DNA from: Lachnospiraceae bacterium
Lineage (GTDB): Bacteria; Bacillota; Clostridia; Lachnospirales; Lachnospiraceae
Length of the DNA: 44,921 bases
NCBI GenBank assembly: GCA_017622845.1
Contig: JAGAQJ010000033.1
Coordinates: 1 to 44,921, forward strand
Reading direction: 5' to 3'
Below, piece by piece: positions 14,643-22,333 of this stretch. The first letter of the stretch is position 1. Each line of letters begins with the position of its first letter. The notes below the pieces were generated by a model. The model worked only from the letters and a program-made list of their open reading frames with translations, was not told the origin of the DNA and made no database searches. A program made the translations under genes and the position numbers.

Positions 14643-15968
14643 ATGAACAAAGATTTAACCGTGGGAAACCCGCAAACCGTACTATGGAAATTTTGCCTGC
14701 CGATGTTTGGAAGCATTATTTTCCAACAGCTCTACAATATCGCAGACAGCCTTGTTGCCGGCAAATTCATCGGTGAAAACGCTCTGGCTGCCGTAGGAAA
14801 CAGCTATAATGTCACCCTCATTTTCATCGCATTTGCATTTGGCTGCAATATCGGCTGCTCTGTCATCGTATCGCAGTTTTTCGGAGCGAAAAATTACAGC
14901 GAAATGAAGACCGCTGTCTACACGACCTTAATTTCCAGTGCCGTGTTGTGCGGCGTTTTAATGCTCTTGGGCTTTGTGTTCTGCGATACACTGTTAATTC
15001 AGATGAAAACGCAGCCTGAAATTATGGCTGACTCTGCGCTTTATCTTGACATTTACATATTGGGACTGCCGTTTTTGTTTTTCTACAACATCGCTACCGG
15101 GATTTTCTCGGCACTCGGCGATTCCAAGACACCCTTTATTTTTCTTGCCTTTTCATCAACTGCCAATATTTTAGTCGATATCCTGTTTGTAAAGTGTTTT
15201 CATATGGGGATTGCAGGGGTAGCATGGGCAACCTTCCTATGTCAGGGCATAAGCTGCATTTTATCCGTTTTACTGGTTCTAAAACGGCTTGCCAGTATTA
15301 AAACAGAAAAAAAAGCAGCACTTTTCTCATTTGCCCTGCTTAAAAAGCTTGCAGTAATTGCCATTCCAAGCACCCTGCAGCAGTCCTTTATCTCTGTGGG
15401 AAATATCTTCATCCAAAGTGTTATCAACAGCTTTGGTATTAGTGTCGCTGCAGGATATTCTGCTGCGGTAAAGCTCAACAATCTGGTCATCACCTCGTTT
15501 ACGACAATCGGCAACGGTGTGTCAAACTTTACCGCACAGAATATCGGCGCCGGTATTTATTCGAGAATAAAAAGCGGTCTGCATGCCGGCATCAAGCTGG
15601 TATGGTGCATCTGTGTGCCGATTGTACTCGTATATATCTGCTTGGGAAAATATCTGCTTTTATTGTTTATGGATTCCGCCTCCGCTGAAGCCTTGCTGAC
15701 AGGAAGACAATTTTTGTGGATTTTGTCACCCTTTTATTTTGTAGTATCTACCAAGCTTGTGACCGACGGCGTCCTCCGGGGCGCCGGGACTATGAACGCC
15801 TTCATGGCAGCTACTTTCACAGACTTAATTCTTCGTGTATTGCTTGCCTTTGGCTTCTCAAGCTTGTTTGGAGCCATCGGCATCTGGTGTGCATGGCCCG
15901 TAGGCTGGACAATTGCGACAGGTATGTCAGTTTTCTTCTACAAAAAGGGCAAATGGCAGCACGCCTGA
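14643..15968 (+). CDS. MATE-family multidrug/cation efflux transporter
   Basis: The 441-residue protein has about twelve hydrophobic helices and typical MATE sequences: LPMFGSIIFQQLYNIADSL in helix 1, the conserved NIADSLVAGKF region, VSQFFGAKN between helices 2 and 3, and the second-half copy AIPSTLQQSFISVGNIF with NFTAQNIGAG. MATE proteins export drugs or metabolites in exchange for Na+ or H+. AAAGGGAATTTT precedes the ATG. It stands alone on the plus strand opposite a LysR gene; the gene at 16080 converges on it with no clear terminator between. Confidence 0.92.
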   Translation: MNKDLTVGNPQTVLWKFCLPMFGSIIFQQLYNIADSLVAGKFIGENALAAVGNSYNVTLIFIAFAFGCNIGCSVIVSQFFGAKNYSEMKTAVYTTLISSAVLCGVLMLLGFVFCDTLLIQMKTQPEIMADSALYLDIYILGLPFLFFYNIATGIFSALGDSKTPFIFLAFSSTANILVDILFVKCFHMGIAGVAWATFLCQGISCILSVLLVLKRLASIKTEKKAALFSFALLKKLAVIAIPSTLQQSFISVGNIFIQSVINSFGISVAAGYSAAVKLNNLVITSFTTIGNGVSNFTAQNIGAGIYSRIKSGLHAGIKLVWCICVPIVLVYICLGKYLLLLFMDSASAEALLTGRQFLWILSPFYFVVSTKLVTDGVLRGAGTMNAFMAATFTDLILRVLLAFGFSSLFGAIGIWCAWPVGWTIATGMSVFFYKKGKWQHA

Positions 15969-16079
15969 GCAACCGCCGCACTGCCCTACATGGAAACGGA
16001 GGTACTACTCTTTTGGCATACTCCGTCTTACGTTTTCCTGCCGTTTAACCAGCCTGACTTGTTCCGACTTAAAAGCATT

Positions 16080-16709
16080 TCAATTTTTCAGATTGCTCAC
16101 CCTCTTTGCTATATCTTTTTCAAATGCTTCCCCGGAAAGCCGGGGATCTTTTGTATTTCTCCAAATTGCGCAGGGAAGCTGTTCACACTGACTACAATTG
16201 CGCAGTTTCTTACTGCCAACAGAACAGGCATAAATAGGACAGGCTTTTCCTTTCGGTGCATGAAACACTTTCCCCCGACATTCATTACACCCCTCACACA
16301 TATTTCCATAAAAGCTGCATTTCCCACACTCTGTTCCACAGCAGCTAATACCCAATAGTTCTCTTTGCTGCTTCTTACTAAAACCACTAAGTACAAGCTC
16401 ATAAGATTTGTCCAAAAGATCCTTCAGCAAATCATCGGGAATTTTCCCGTCCGGTTTTACAGAGTTCCAATGTTCTTTATTCATATAATATCCGGGAATA
16501 ATGTCTTCATATTGTTTCCTTAAAAACTCCCCCTCGGCAGGTTCCAGTTTTAAGGTAATATAGTAAGGGGTATTACTCTCCCATTTCAGACATACCGCTG
16601 CAAACATCTTTCCTCCGATTTGATACCGGACCCAATTCCAATCTTTCTGCAAATCCTTGGTAACTCCTTTTTTACTTAACAAATATTCATCTAACCATTC
16701 ATATCTCAT
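16080..16709 (-). CDS. YjbR/MmcQ-like domain fused to a Cys-rich DUF3795 domain
   Basis: Residues 1-115 resemble the MmcQ/YjbR double-wing fold: YLLSKKGVTKDLQKDWNWVRYQIGGKMFA, then LKLEPAEGEFLR, IPGYYMNKEHWNSV and LDKSYELVLSGFSKKQ. The remainder (about 120-209) carries ten or more cysteines in CCGTECGKCSFYG, CEGCNECRG, CPIYAC and CSQCEQLPC, as in the predicted zinc-binding DUF3795 family. The start at 16709 has GAAGGAGGG at good spacing. Function is unknown; the fusion suggests nucleic-acid or protein binding coupled to a metal-binding module. It lies 86 bases from the WYL regulator on the same strand. Confidence 0.8.
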   Translation of the reverse strand: MRYEWLDEYLLSKKGVTKDLQKDWNWVRYQIGGKMFAAVCLKWESNTPYYITLKLEPAEGEFLRKQYEDIIPGYYMNKEHWNSVKPDGKIPDDLLKDLLDKSYELVLSGFSKKQQRELLGISCCGTECGKCSFYGNMCEGCNECRGKVFHAPKGKACPIYACSVGSKKLRNCSQCEQLPCAIWRNTKDPRLSGEAFEKDIAKRVSNLKN

Positions 16710-16795
16710 AAATTTCCCTCCTTCAAAAGTATCTGCAGCATGCAAATTTCATCTAAGCTTTTTCTCAGGTGCAGTGTCTTTGGCTGAACCATAAG

Positions 16796-17701
16796 TCATT
16801 TATAAATGCTTCTCATTTTTTCAAGCAGCGCCCCCATTTCTGTCCTGACTTCTTCAGGCTCTACCAGTTCCGCTCCATCCTGAAAAGAGAAAAGCCAGGA
16901 TATCAGATAGTCTTTATTGGTAAAATTTGATTGGAACAACAACCTCCCATCTTCCTGTACAGCATAACACGCCGGTCCATATTCCTCCACGAGCCTCCAC
17001 TTATATTCCGGACGAAAAAGTACCTTTATCTCTATCCCTCCTGAAAATACTTTGTTATCGCTCAAATCCGGCAATGGACATTTTCTTTCCTGAAAAATAT
17101 GTCTGCCCAAACGCACTTCTTCCATGCGGTTGAGCTTAAATAACCGGAAATCCTCCCGCGTTTTGCACCAGCCCCATACGTACCAGCTTGTCCATTGAAA
17201 TATCAGATAATACGGTTCGATTTGCCGGCTGCTTTCGCCTTTTGGGGAATAATAAGTAAACTCAAGTTCCATCCTACTGTCTATGGCGGTTCTTATCGTT
17301 TCTATCTTAGATGCCAGCGCATTCTTATACCACGAAGACAGATCAATCAATATGGACTGATTCCCTGTCATAAAATCAGAGGAACCCACAGATAATTTTT
17401 CCATCAGCTGCACATAGCGGTTTGTTCCGTTGACGCTGTCCAGACTACGAAGCCCTGCCAGAATATCCTGCATTTCCACATTGGTAAGCAGGGTGTGGTC
17501 TATCTTGTATCCCTCCATAATGGAGATTCCGCCCTTTTTTCCCTGTTTTGTGACAATGGGAATGCCTGCCTTGCACAAATCTTCAATGTCTCTGTTAATG
17601 GTCCGTCTGGTTACTTCAAACTGCTCTGCCAATTCAGGAGCAGTCACCGTCTCCTTCTGTAATAAAATTGATAAAATTCCAATCAGTCGGTCTACTTTCA
17701 T
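16796..17701 (-). CDS. WYL-domain transcriptional regulator (YafY/DeoR-like HTH)
   Basis: About 301 residues: N-terminal HTH_11 (VDRLIGILSILLQ, VTAPELAEQFEVTRRTINRDIEDL), then the WYL domain with SRQIEPYYLIFQWTSWYVWGW and FRLFKLNRMEEV, and the C-terminal WCX extension. WYL domains bind nucleic acids or small ligands and often regulate phage-defence, stress or transport genes. AGGA lies six bases before the ATG at 17701, which is slightly better placed than the ATG two codons earlier. A dyad lies upstream (17737-17756). The downstream YjbR-DUF3795 gene may be its partner. Confidence 0.9.
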   Translation of the reverse strand: MKVDRLIGILSILLQKETVTAPELAEQFEVTRRTINRDIEDLCKAGIPIVTKQGKKGGISIMEGYKIDHTLLTNVEMQDILAGLRSLDSVNGTNRYVQLMEKLSVGSSDFMTGNQSILIDLSSWYKNALASKIETIRTAIDSRMELEFTYYSPKGESSRQIEPYYLIFQWTSWYVWGWCKTREDFRLFKLNRMEEVRLGRHIFQERKCPLPDLSDNKVFSGGIEIKVLFRPEYKWRLVEEYGPACYAVQEDGRLLFQSNFTNKDYLISWLFSFQDGAELVEPEEVRTEMGALLEKMRSIYK

Positions 17702-17736
17702 TGCCATTCCTTTCCCTTATATCATATCATGATAAA

Positions 17737-17767
17737 CACGACACCTGTATGTCATGTTTTGATTATA
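17737..17767 (-). promoter_or_regulatory. -10 element and dyad upstream of the WYL regulator
   Basis: TATAAT (17762-17767, minus strand) is followed by a 20-bp dyad, CATGACATACAGGTGTCGTG, with core GACA-N6-TGTC (17740-17753). A dyad over the start of transcription is a likely autoregulatory operator. The rest of the 17708-18020 gap holds only the hairpin at 17926. Confidence 0.5.
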
Positions 17768-17925
17768 ACATAAAAGAATTTTCAGTTTGATGTTTTTGTA
17801 AAATACCGTGAAGCTGATTTTTCGGATTTGTGTGGTTATTTTTTAGAATAGATTTATAGTGGATAATGAATAGTTATCCTATAGAGGCAAAACTATTACA
17901 GCAAAGGCTTACTATCTAAAATGTT

Positions 17926-17958
17926 TTAAGGGGTAAATCCGAAGATTTCACCCCTTAA
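17926..17958 (-). terminator. Hairpin between the SDR gene and the WYL regulator
   Basis: TTAAGGGGTAAATC and GATTTCACCCCTTAA pair with one bulged base around a CGAA loop. It lies 62 bases after the SDR stop codon. The T-run is weak, so termination is probable but not certain. Confidence 0.55.
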
Positions 17959-18020
17959 CTTAACAATTTTAATACATATTTAATTACAGTTCTAATTAAA
18001 AAATGCTTTATGCAAAAAAC

Positions 18021-18764
18021 TTACGCTCTTGCTGCACCGTCCACGGAAAGGATTTCTCCTGTAATATAGCTTGCCATATCGCTTGCAAGGAATACAAACG
18101 CATTTGCTACTTCCTCCGGCTCGCCTGCCCTTCTTAATGGGATGTTTTTAACCAGCCCTTCTACAAGCTGCGGCGGAAGCGCCGCTACCATATCTGTTTT
18201 CGTCACTCCTGGCGCTACCGCATTGACACGGATATTATCGGGACCCAATTCTCTTGCCAATGAAATTGTGATGCCATTTACTGCAAATTTACTTGCCGGA
18301 TAGCCAACGCCTGCTGCCTGGCCGCTGATGCTTACCATGGAACTTGTATTAATAATGCAGCCGCCTCCCTGCTCCTTCATAATCTTTGCGGCAGGCTGGG
18401 TTGCATAAAAGATTGCCTTCACATTCAAATCCATAATCTTGTCAAACTCTTCCGGCTTATAGTCATACAGCTTCGTACTCTGGCTGATTCCTGCGTTGTT
18501 CACCAGGATATCAATTCTTCCGTATTTCTCTTTCACCTTCTCTAATGCCCCGGCAACTGCAGCTGCATCAGAAAGATTAGGTGCCATGCCTTCCACTTCC
18601 CAAGCCTGATTTTCTTCCTTAAGAGCTGCCACTGCCTTGTCTGCTGTCTCCTGTCTTGAGCCAAACAGCACAACCTTTGCTCCATTTTCCAGATACTTCT
18701 TTACTACTGCAAAACCAATTCCTCTTGTTCCGCCTGTAACGACTGCAATCTTTCCCTTTAACAT
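18021..18764 (-). CDS. Short-chain dehydrogenase/reductase, BaiA-like
   Basis: The 247-residue protein has the classical SDR set: cofactor loop TGGTRGIGFA, NNAGI, catalytic Ser in NTSSMVSISG and Tyr-x3-Lys in GYPASKFA, and NAVAPGVTKTDM. The C-terminus EPEEVANAFVFLASDMASYIT followed by SVDGAAR recalls FabG and, more specifically, bile-acid 3-alpha-hydroxysteroid dehydrogenase BaiA (GVGYPASK, APGV-TDM, EPEE-AN, FLASD-AS are shared as I remember them). After strand 2 it has GSRQE where BaiA has an acidic residue, which suggests NADP(H). AAGGAGG lies eight bases before 18764. Without context genes the substrate is open; 3-oxoacyl-ACP reductase is the default alternative. Confidence 0.85.
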   Translation of the reverse strand: MLKGKIAVVTGGTRGIGFAVVKKYLENGAKVVLFGSRQETADKAVAALKEENQAWEVEGMAPNLSDAAAVAGALEKVKEKYGRIDILVNNAGISQSTKLYDYKPEEFDKIMDLNVKAIFYATQPAAKIMKEQGGGCIINTSSMVSISGQAAGVGYPASKFAVNGITISLARELGPDNIRVNAVAPGVTKTDMVAALPPQLVEGLVKNIPLRRAGEPEEVANAFVFLASDMASYITGEILSVDGAARA

Positions 18765-18781
18765 ACGCTTTTCCTCCTTAC

Positions 18782-18967
18782 TAAGCAAACTTTATATCAT
18801 GAACTGTATTCATGATCGCCATTCGCCGCTCATCATATCATGAACTCCGCAGTGTCACTGTTCACGGGCTTCGCCCTATCCGTCTGCTGCCTGGCTAAAA
18901 CGGCTGCAAGCAGCCGTTTTGACATTCAGCAGACGGCACTGCTCATGGCTTTCGTGTACATTATATC
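18782..18967 (-). promoter_or_regulatory. Structured leader and extended -10 promoter of the SDR gene
   Basis: An extended -10 (TGATATAAT, 18960-18968 region, minus strand) would give a leader of almost 200 bases. It contains a strong cruciform, CCGTCTGCTG / CAGCAGACGG enclosing AAAACGGCTGC-AA-GCAGCCGTTTT (18888-18940). Closer to the gene, ATATCATGAAC occurs twice (18794-18804, 18835-18845) around a single TTCATGAT (18809-18816) that can pair with either copy. No known riboswitch class was recognised. Confidence 0.45.
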
Positions 18968-19042
18968 ATATTTCTGTTCGTTTTCCTATAACATTTGAGG
19001 GGAAAAGTCTATACTGTATCATGTTTATATAACCGCCATAGT

Positions 19043-20212
19043 CTACATACTCTCCCTAAGAATCTGCACGATTTCTTCCCGGTTCAGTGCTTTATACCCA
19101 CCATTCATAGCAAGCACTTTATCTGCAATGTCTTCAATCATCTCAGATGTAACACCTAATTCAGAGATATGCATAGCAACACCTAATTCTCTCATCCAGT
19201 TCTCCATTGCCTTCAGTCCTTCCTCTGCAATTGCCGTGTCACTTTTATCTGCTGCTGATACGTCCCATACATTGACTGCAAAGCGTTTCATTTTATCAAG
19301 TCCATAGGGCATAATAAAGCGGTAGTACGGCAGCGATACGGCAGCCAGAGTCATTCCATGTGTCGCATTGGTTACTCCGCCGACTGCCTGCCCGAGCATA
19401 TGCACCATCCAGTCCGTAGTTTTTCCCTTAGCCACAAGTGTGTTCAATGCCCATGTCGCTGTCCACATAAGGTTGCTTCTTGCCTCATAATCCTGTGGAT
19501 TCTTTACTGCAATCCTGCTGGAATGAATCACAGAACGCATCAGACCTTCGCTGATATAATCGCTTGTATTATCATCTTCACCCGAAAAATACTGCTCACA
19601 GATATGGTTGAAAATATCATAAATACCTGCTGCCATCTGGTCATGCGGTAAGGTGAGCGTAAATTTGGGATTTAAAATAGAGAATTTCGGCATCACAGCC
19701 TCATCTGCAAAAACGTGTCCTATTTTTTGTTTTGTATCCTGATTGGTAATTACTGCTCCGGCATTCATCTCGGAACCTGTTCCAACCATAGTCAAAACAC
19801 AGCCTACCGGAACCAGCTCACAGTCAGGCTCTTCAAAACGAACATAATATTTTTCCCATGGGTCCTGTGCACAATGTACGGACACGGAAACCGCCTTTGC
19901 ATAATCACAGACAGAACCGCCTCCTACGGCAAGGATAAAATCTGCATGATGGTTTCTTGCGATTTCAACTCCTTCATATAGCTTTGTGAGCGTCGGATTG
20001 GGCATAACGCCTGCAATTTCTGCAACATTTTTCTCTTCTTCCTTTAAAATTGCTGTCACAGCATCATAAATTCCGTTTCTTTTTATAGAACCGCTGCCAT
20101 AGATAAGAACAACATTCTTTCCATATTTCTGTAATTCCGTGTGCAGCGCCTCCAAAGAATCCTCTCCAAAATAAAGCTTTGTCGGATTACAATAAGTAAA
20201 ATTTCCTAACAT
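19043..20212 (-). CDS. Iron-containing alcohol dehydrogenase (butanol dehydrogenase/YqhD type)
   Basis: The 389-residue protein starts MLGNFTYCNPTKLYFGEDSL, the usual opening of NADPH-dependent butanol dehydrogenases, and has nucleotide motif GGGSVCDYAKAVS, VLTMVGTGSEMNAGAVI, and metal-ligand segments AAGIYDIFNHICEQYF, HMLGQAVGG and NATHGMTLAAV. It reduces aldehydes to alcohols in the cytoplasm with a divalent iron site. GAGGAGG precedes the ATG. It is transcribed away from a MerR gene, and its promoter has the 19-bp spacer diagnostic of MerR control, so aldehyde or electrophile stress is the likely inducer. Confidence 0.92.
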   Translation of the reverse strand: MLGNFTYCNPTKLYFGEDSLEALHTELQKYGKNVVLIYGSGSIKRNGIYDAVTAILKEEEKNVAEIAGVMPNPTLTKLYEGVEIARNHHADFILAVGGGSVCDYAKAVSVSVHCAQDPWEKYYVRFEEPDCELVPVGCVLTMVGTGSEMNAGAVITNQDTKQKIGHVFADEAVMPKFSILNPKFTLTLPHDQMAAGIYDIFNHICEQYFSGEDDNTSDYISEGLMRSVIHSSRIAVKNPQDYEARSNLMWTATWALNTLVAKGKTTDWMVHMLGQAVGGVTNATHGMTLAAVSLPYYRFIMPYGLDKMKRFAVNVWDVSAADKSDTAIAEEGLKAMENWMRELGVAMHISELGVTSEMIEDIADKVLAMNGGYKALNREEIVQILRESM

Positions 20213-20325
20213 GATTTCAGCCTCCTCAGAACATTATAAAATCTCAGTGTACGATGTCCGGCGTTTCTCAGACCGTGTAAACTTTCATCAACGTGCAAAC
20301 GCCAACAGCGCGTAAACATCAGTAT

Positions 20326-20354
20326 TTGACAGGATAAGCATTTCCTGTTAGAAT
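20326..20354 (+). promoter_or_regulatory. Promoter of the merR-type gene
   Basis: TTGACA (20326-20331), 17 bases, TAGAAT (20349-20354). Transcription would start inside the operator at 20364-20383, giving autoregulation. Confidence 0.75.
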
Positions 20355-20355
20355 C

Positions 20356-20386
20356 AGCATATCACCTAAACCTAACTTTAGGTCAA
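20356..20386 (-). promoter_or_regulatory. MerR-controlled promoter and operator of the alcohol dehydrogenase
   Basis: On the minus strand TTGACC (20381-20386) is separated by 19 bases from TATGCT (20356-20361). The spacer contains the dyad ACCTAAA-N6-TTTAGGT (20364-20383). An overlong 19-bp spacer filled by a palindrome is the known hallmark of promoters that MerR proteins activate by DNA twisting. Confidence 0.8.
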
Positions 20387-20418
20387 TATCAAAAATAAAT
20401 TTCATTAAGGAGATTTTT

Positions 20419-20844
20419 ATGTATACGATTGGTCAGGTATCAGAAATGTTCGGACTTCCTGTCTCAACCCTGCGTTATTATGATAAAGAAGGGCTTTTTC
20501 CTAATATGAGACGGGAATCCGGCATCAGAAAGTTTGATGATAAGGAAATCGAAGCATTGCGCGTCATTGAATGTCTCAAAAAATCCGGATTGGAAATCAA
20601 AGATATTAAGCTGTTTATGCAGTGGTGTGCACAGGGAAGCGATACATATTCTCAGCGCAAAGACTTGTTTATCAGACAAAAAGAAGCAGTAAAAGCAGAA
20701 ATAGAACGCTTGAATCAGGTGCTGGATATGCTGATTTTCAAGTGCTGGTACTATGATGAGGCAATCAAAGCCGGCAGCGAGGAGCACTTAGCCGGAATGA
20801 CACCGGAAAATATGCCGGATGAAGTCAAGGAAGCATTCAAGTAG
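20419..20844 (+). CDS. MerR-family regulator, AdhR/NmlR type
   Basis: The 141-residue protein has the MerR winged HTH (MYTIGQVSEMFGLPVSTLRYYDKEGLFP split over residues 1-28) and a long dimerisation helix (about 83-105). A single cysteine at residue 52, in VIECLKKSG, matches the conserved Cys52 of Bacillus subtilis AdhR and other NmlR regulators that respond to aldehydes and electrophiles. A second cysteine pair is not conserved in that group. It is divergent from an iron alcohol dehydrogenase whose promoter carries a MerR-style spacer. AAGGAGATTTTT precedes the start. Confidence 0.9.
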   Translation: MYTIGQVSEMFGLPVSTLRYYDKEGLFPNMRRESGIRKFDDKEIEALRVIECLKKSGLEIKDIKLFMQWCAQGSDTYSQRKDLFIRQKEAVKAEIERLNQVLDMLIFKCWYYDEAIKAGSEEHLAGMTPENMPDEVKEAFK

Positions 20845-20906
20845 GGGATATACCTTTTCCCCTACTTGTGCTCTTAGTGCCAGCTTGTAAAAGCTTCTCT
20901 AAGAGC
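20838..20906. terminator. Two hairpins between convergent merR and DUF2798 genes
   Basis: CAAGTAGGGG / CCCCTACTTG (20838-20868) overlaps the merR stop codon, and GCTCTTAG / CTAAGAGC (20870-20906) follows, ending six bases before the DUF2798 stop. Both can form on either strand. T-runs are absent, so this is a probable bidirectional terminator region. Confidence 0.55.
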
Positions 20907-20911
20907 GTATC

Positions 20912-21472
20912 TTAGGATGTACAGCAAGCTTCCATGTCCTTTCTGAACAGAACCTTAAACACAGTACGCACAAAAGGCTGAATAAAAAATAACTGTGTAA
21001 AAAATGCAAATGGAAAGTTAAAGCAGACTAATTTTAACCAGTTTGCCAGCAAGGTTGCCATGTGAAATCCTGCGTAATATGGATAATAAAACCATGCCGC
21101 CAAAAAGCTCATCGCAGGACACATCAATCCTACTGTTGCACAGATAATGGCACTCTCAAACTGCATCGGGTGGCTCGTCCTTGGGTCAAACACCTTGCTT
21201 GCCAGCTTAAAGGAACAAGGACTTCCCATCACGCACTCCAAGCCATAAGCAAAGCAAAACTCAATGATAATCACCGCCCAGACAGGAAGCATATGACCAA
21301 ACATATACACTCCTCCCTGCTGATTAATTGCATGAATCACGCTGTCTGCTCCTGTTACTGCCATCAATGTATTTCCATTTACCACATAAAGGCTGTAAAA
21401 TACATAGGCATGAACAGTGACAATAACCGTCAAAAAAGCAAACACCATTCTTTGAAATTGATTTCTTGGCAT
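20912..21472 (-). CDS. DUF2798 four-helix membrane protein
   Basis: The 186-residue protein starts MPRNQFQRMVFAFLTVIVTVHAYVF and has four hydrophobic segments (about residues 9-29, 58-78, 105-130, 140-165). The layout of a basic start, FQR-followed helix and a repeat of two helices fits the DUF2798 family, whose function is unknown. Unusual residues include ECVMGSPCSFKLASK in the loop between helices 2 and 3 and a terminal CCTS. GAAAAGGAGTG precedes the ATG. Its leader (21473-21720) is long and rich in inverted repeats. Confidence 0.75.
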   Translation of the reverse strand: MPRNQFQRMVFAFLTVIVTVHAYVFYSLYVVNGNTLMAVTGADSVIHAINQQGGVYMFGHMLPVWAVIIIEFCFAYGLECVMGSPCSFKLASKVFDPRTSHPMQFESAIICATVGLMCPAMSFLAAWFYYPYYAGFHMATLLANWLKLVCFNFPFAFFTQLFFIQPFVRTVFKVLFRKDMEACCTS

Positions 21473-21788
21473 AAATAAAACACTCCTTTTCTTTGTTATC
21501 TTTCTTGGTTCCCGTGTACAATCAAACAGACTTTGTCCTTACACACACTGGGCATTCGTCAGCTCTGCTGACAATCTTCCTCTTGGTTCTTGTGTACATA
21601 AAAAGACACAAACTGCACCCATGCATCTGACAGTAGATAATACATATTTACCGTGATCAGATTTACGTGCCGGGCACAACTTGTGTCGTTTATGTTCGTT
21701 TCTTGTAACAATCCATTACAGACGTTACACTTTATTTAATTGCCGAATGTGATTCTATCACATTTTCGGAATAAAAGTCAATCGCTTT
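21473..21788 (-). promoter_or_regulatory. Unexplained inverted-repeat leader upstream of the DUF2798 gene
   Basis: On the minus strand ACATAAACGACACAAGTTG pairs imperfectly with the complement region around 21596-21615 (plus strand ACATAAAAAGACACAAACTG), enclosing about 50 bases. Downstream are GTCAGC-tct-GCTGAC and a near-repeat of GGTTC(C/T)(C/T)GTGTACA at 21510 and 21585. I recognise no riboswitch or known element; it may be another palindromic insertion. No gene was found in this 316-base stretch. Confidence 0.35.
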
Positions 21789-22028
21789 TTAGTTTAAATA
21801 GTCCCCTACCGGAGAGGTATTGTACTGTTTCTTGATTTCAATGATGACAGAACCGTCCTCCTGCGTATTTTCCGATAAAATCTTGTACTTTGTTCCTGAT
21901 TTATCCAATCCGTTCTTATACTTTTTGATTTCCTCCTCTACCAGTTTCAATGCATAATCATGTCCTACATCTTCCTTTAACAAAAAGTGTAGTGTTTGGG
22001 TAATACAAGCTGCTTTTACTCGTTTCAT
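21789..22028 (-). CDS. Small protein of unknown function (79 aa)
   Basis: A CGGAG ribosome site lies ten bases before the ATG. The protein is charged and probably soluble: an N-terminal helix ITQTLHFLLKEDVGHDYALKLVEEEIKKYKN, then two strands TKYKILSE and GSVIIEIKKQYN. This helix-strand-strand arrangement is suggestive of a small alpha-beta fold, but no family is recognised. Codon use resembles that of the neighbours. A possible small gene (22096-22260) lies upstream on the same strand. Confidence 0.6.
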   Translation of the reverse strand: MKRVKAACITQTLHFLLKEDVGHDYALKLVEEEIKKYKNGLDKSGTKYKILSENTQEDGSVIIEIKKQYNTSPVGDYLN

Positions 22029-22095
22029 CGTCTTATACTCCGTTTCTTTAATCTATATTAATGCCTGAATGACATCAGCCACTAATACCACCTTT

Positions 22096-22260
22096 TCAAT
22101 CAGTCAAACATTCTCTGCCTGACAGACCCTTCAATCCCGCTTTCGTTTTTTCATACCACGCCATATCATTAGAAAAGGACTGCCTCACATTCGGTGAATC
22201 CCAGAGTACATAGGAAAATTCATTCCCATGCTCTAGTGTGAAGCAGTCCTTTACACACAT
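22096..22260 (-). CDS. Possible 54-aa protein or gene remnant
   Basis: An open frame starts at ATG 22258-22260 and stops at 22096, with sensible codon composition: it encodes NEFSYVLWDSPNVRQSF and DMAWYEKTKAGLKG. No clear ribosome binding site is present, and no family is recognised. The frame coincides with an inverted repeat (AAAGGACTGC at 22174-22183, GCAGTCCTTT at 22243-22252), which may be the true feature. It fills most of the 22029-22333 gap; the rest shows nothing recognisable. Confidence 0.35.
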   Translation of the reverse strand: MCVKDCFTLEHGNEFSYVLWDSPNVRQSFSNDMAWYEKTKAGLKGLSGRECLTD

Positions 22261-22333
22261 AATTACCAGAAGTTCTGTTACATTTATTGTATCAGATTTT
22301 CCGTTTTTTTGTAAGTAAAATTTTTGTTCTTTC

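Noticed and set aside
21473-21720. Purine, T-box or other known riboswitch upstream of the DUF2798 gene
   Set aside because: No conserved core sequence of any class I know could be found.
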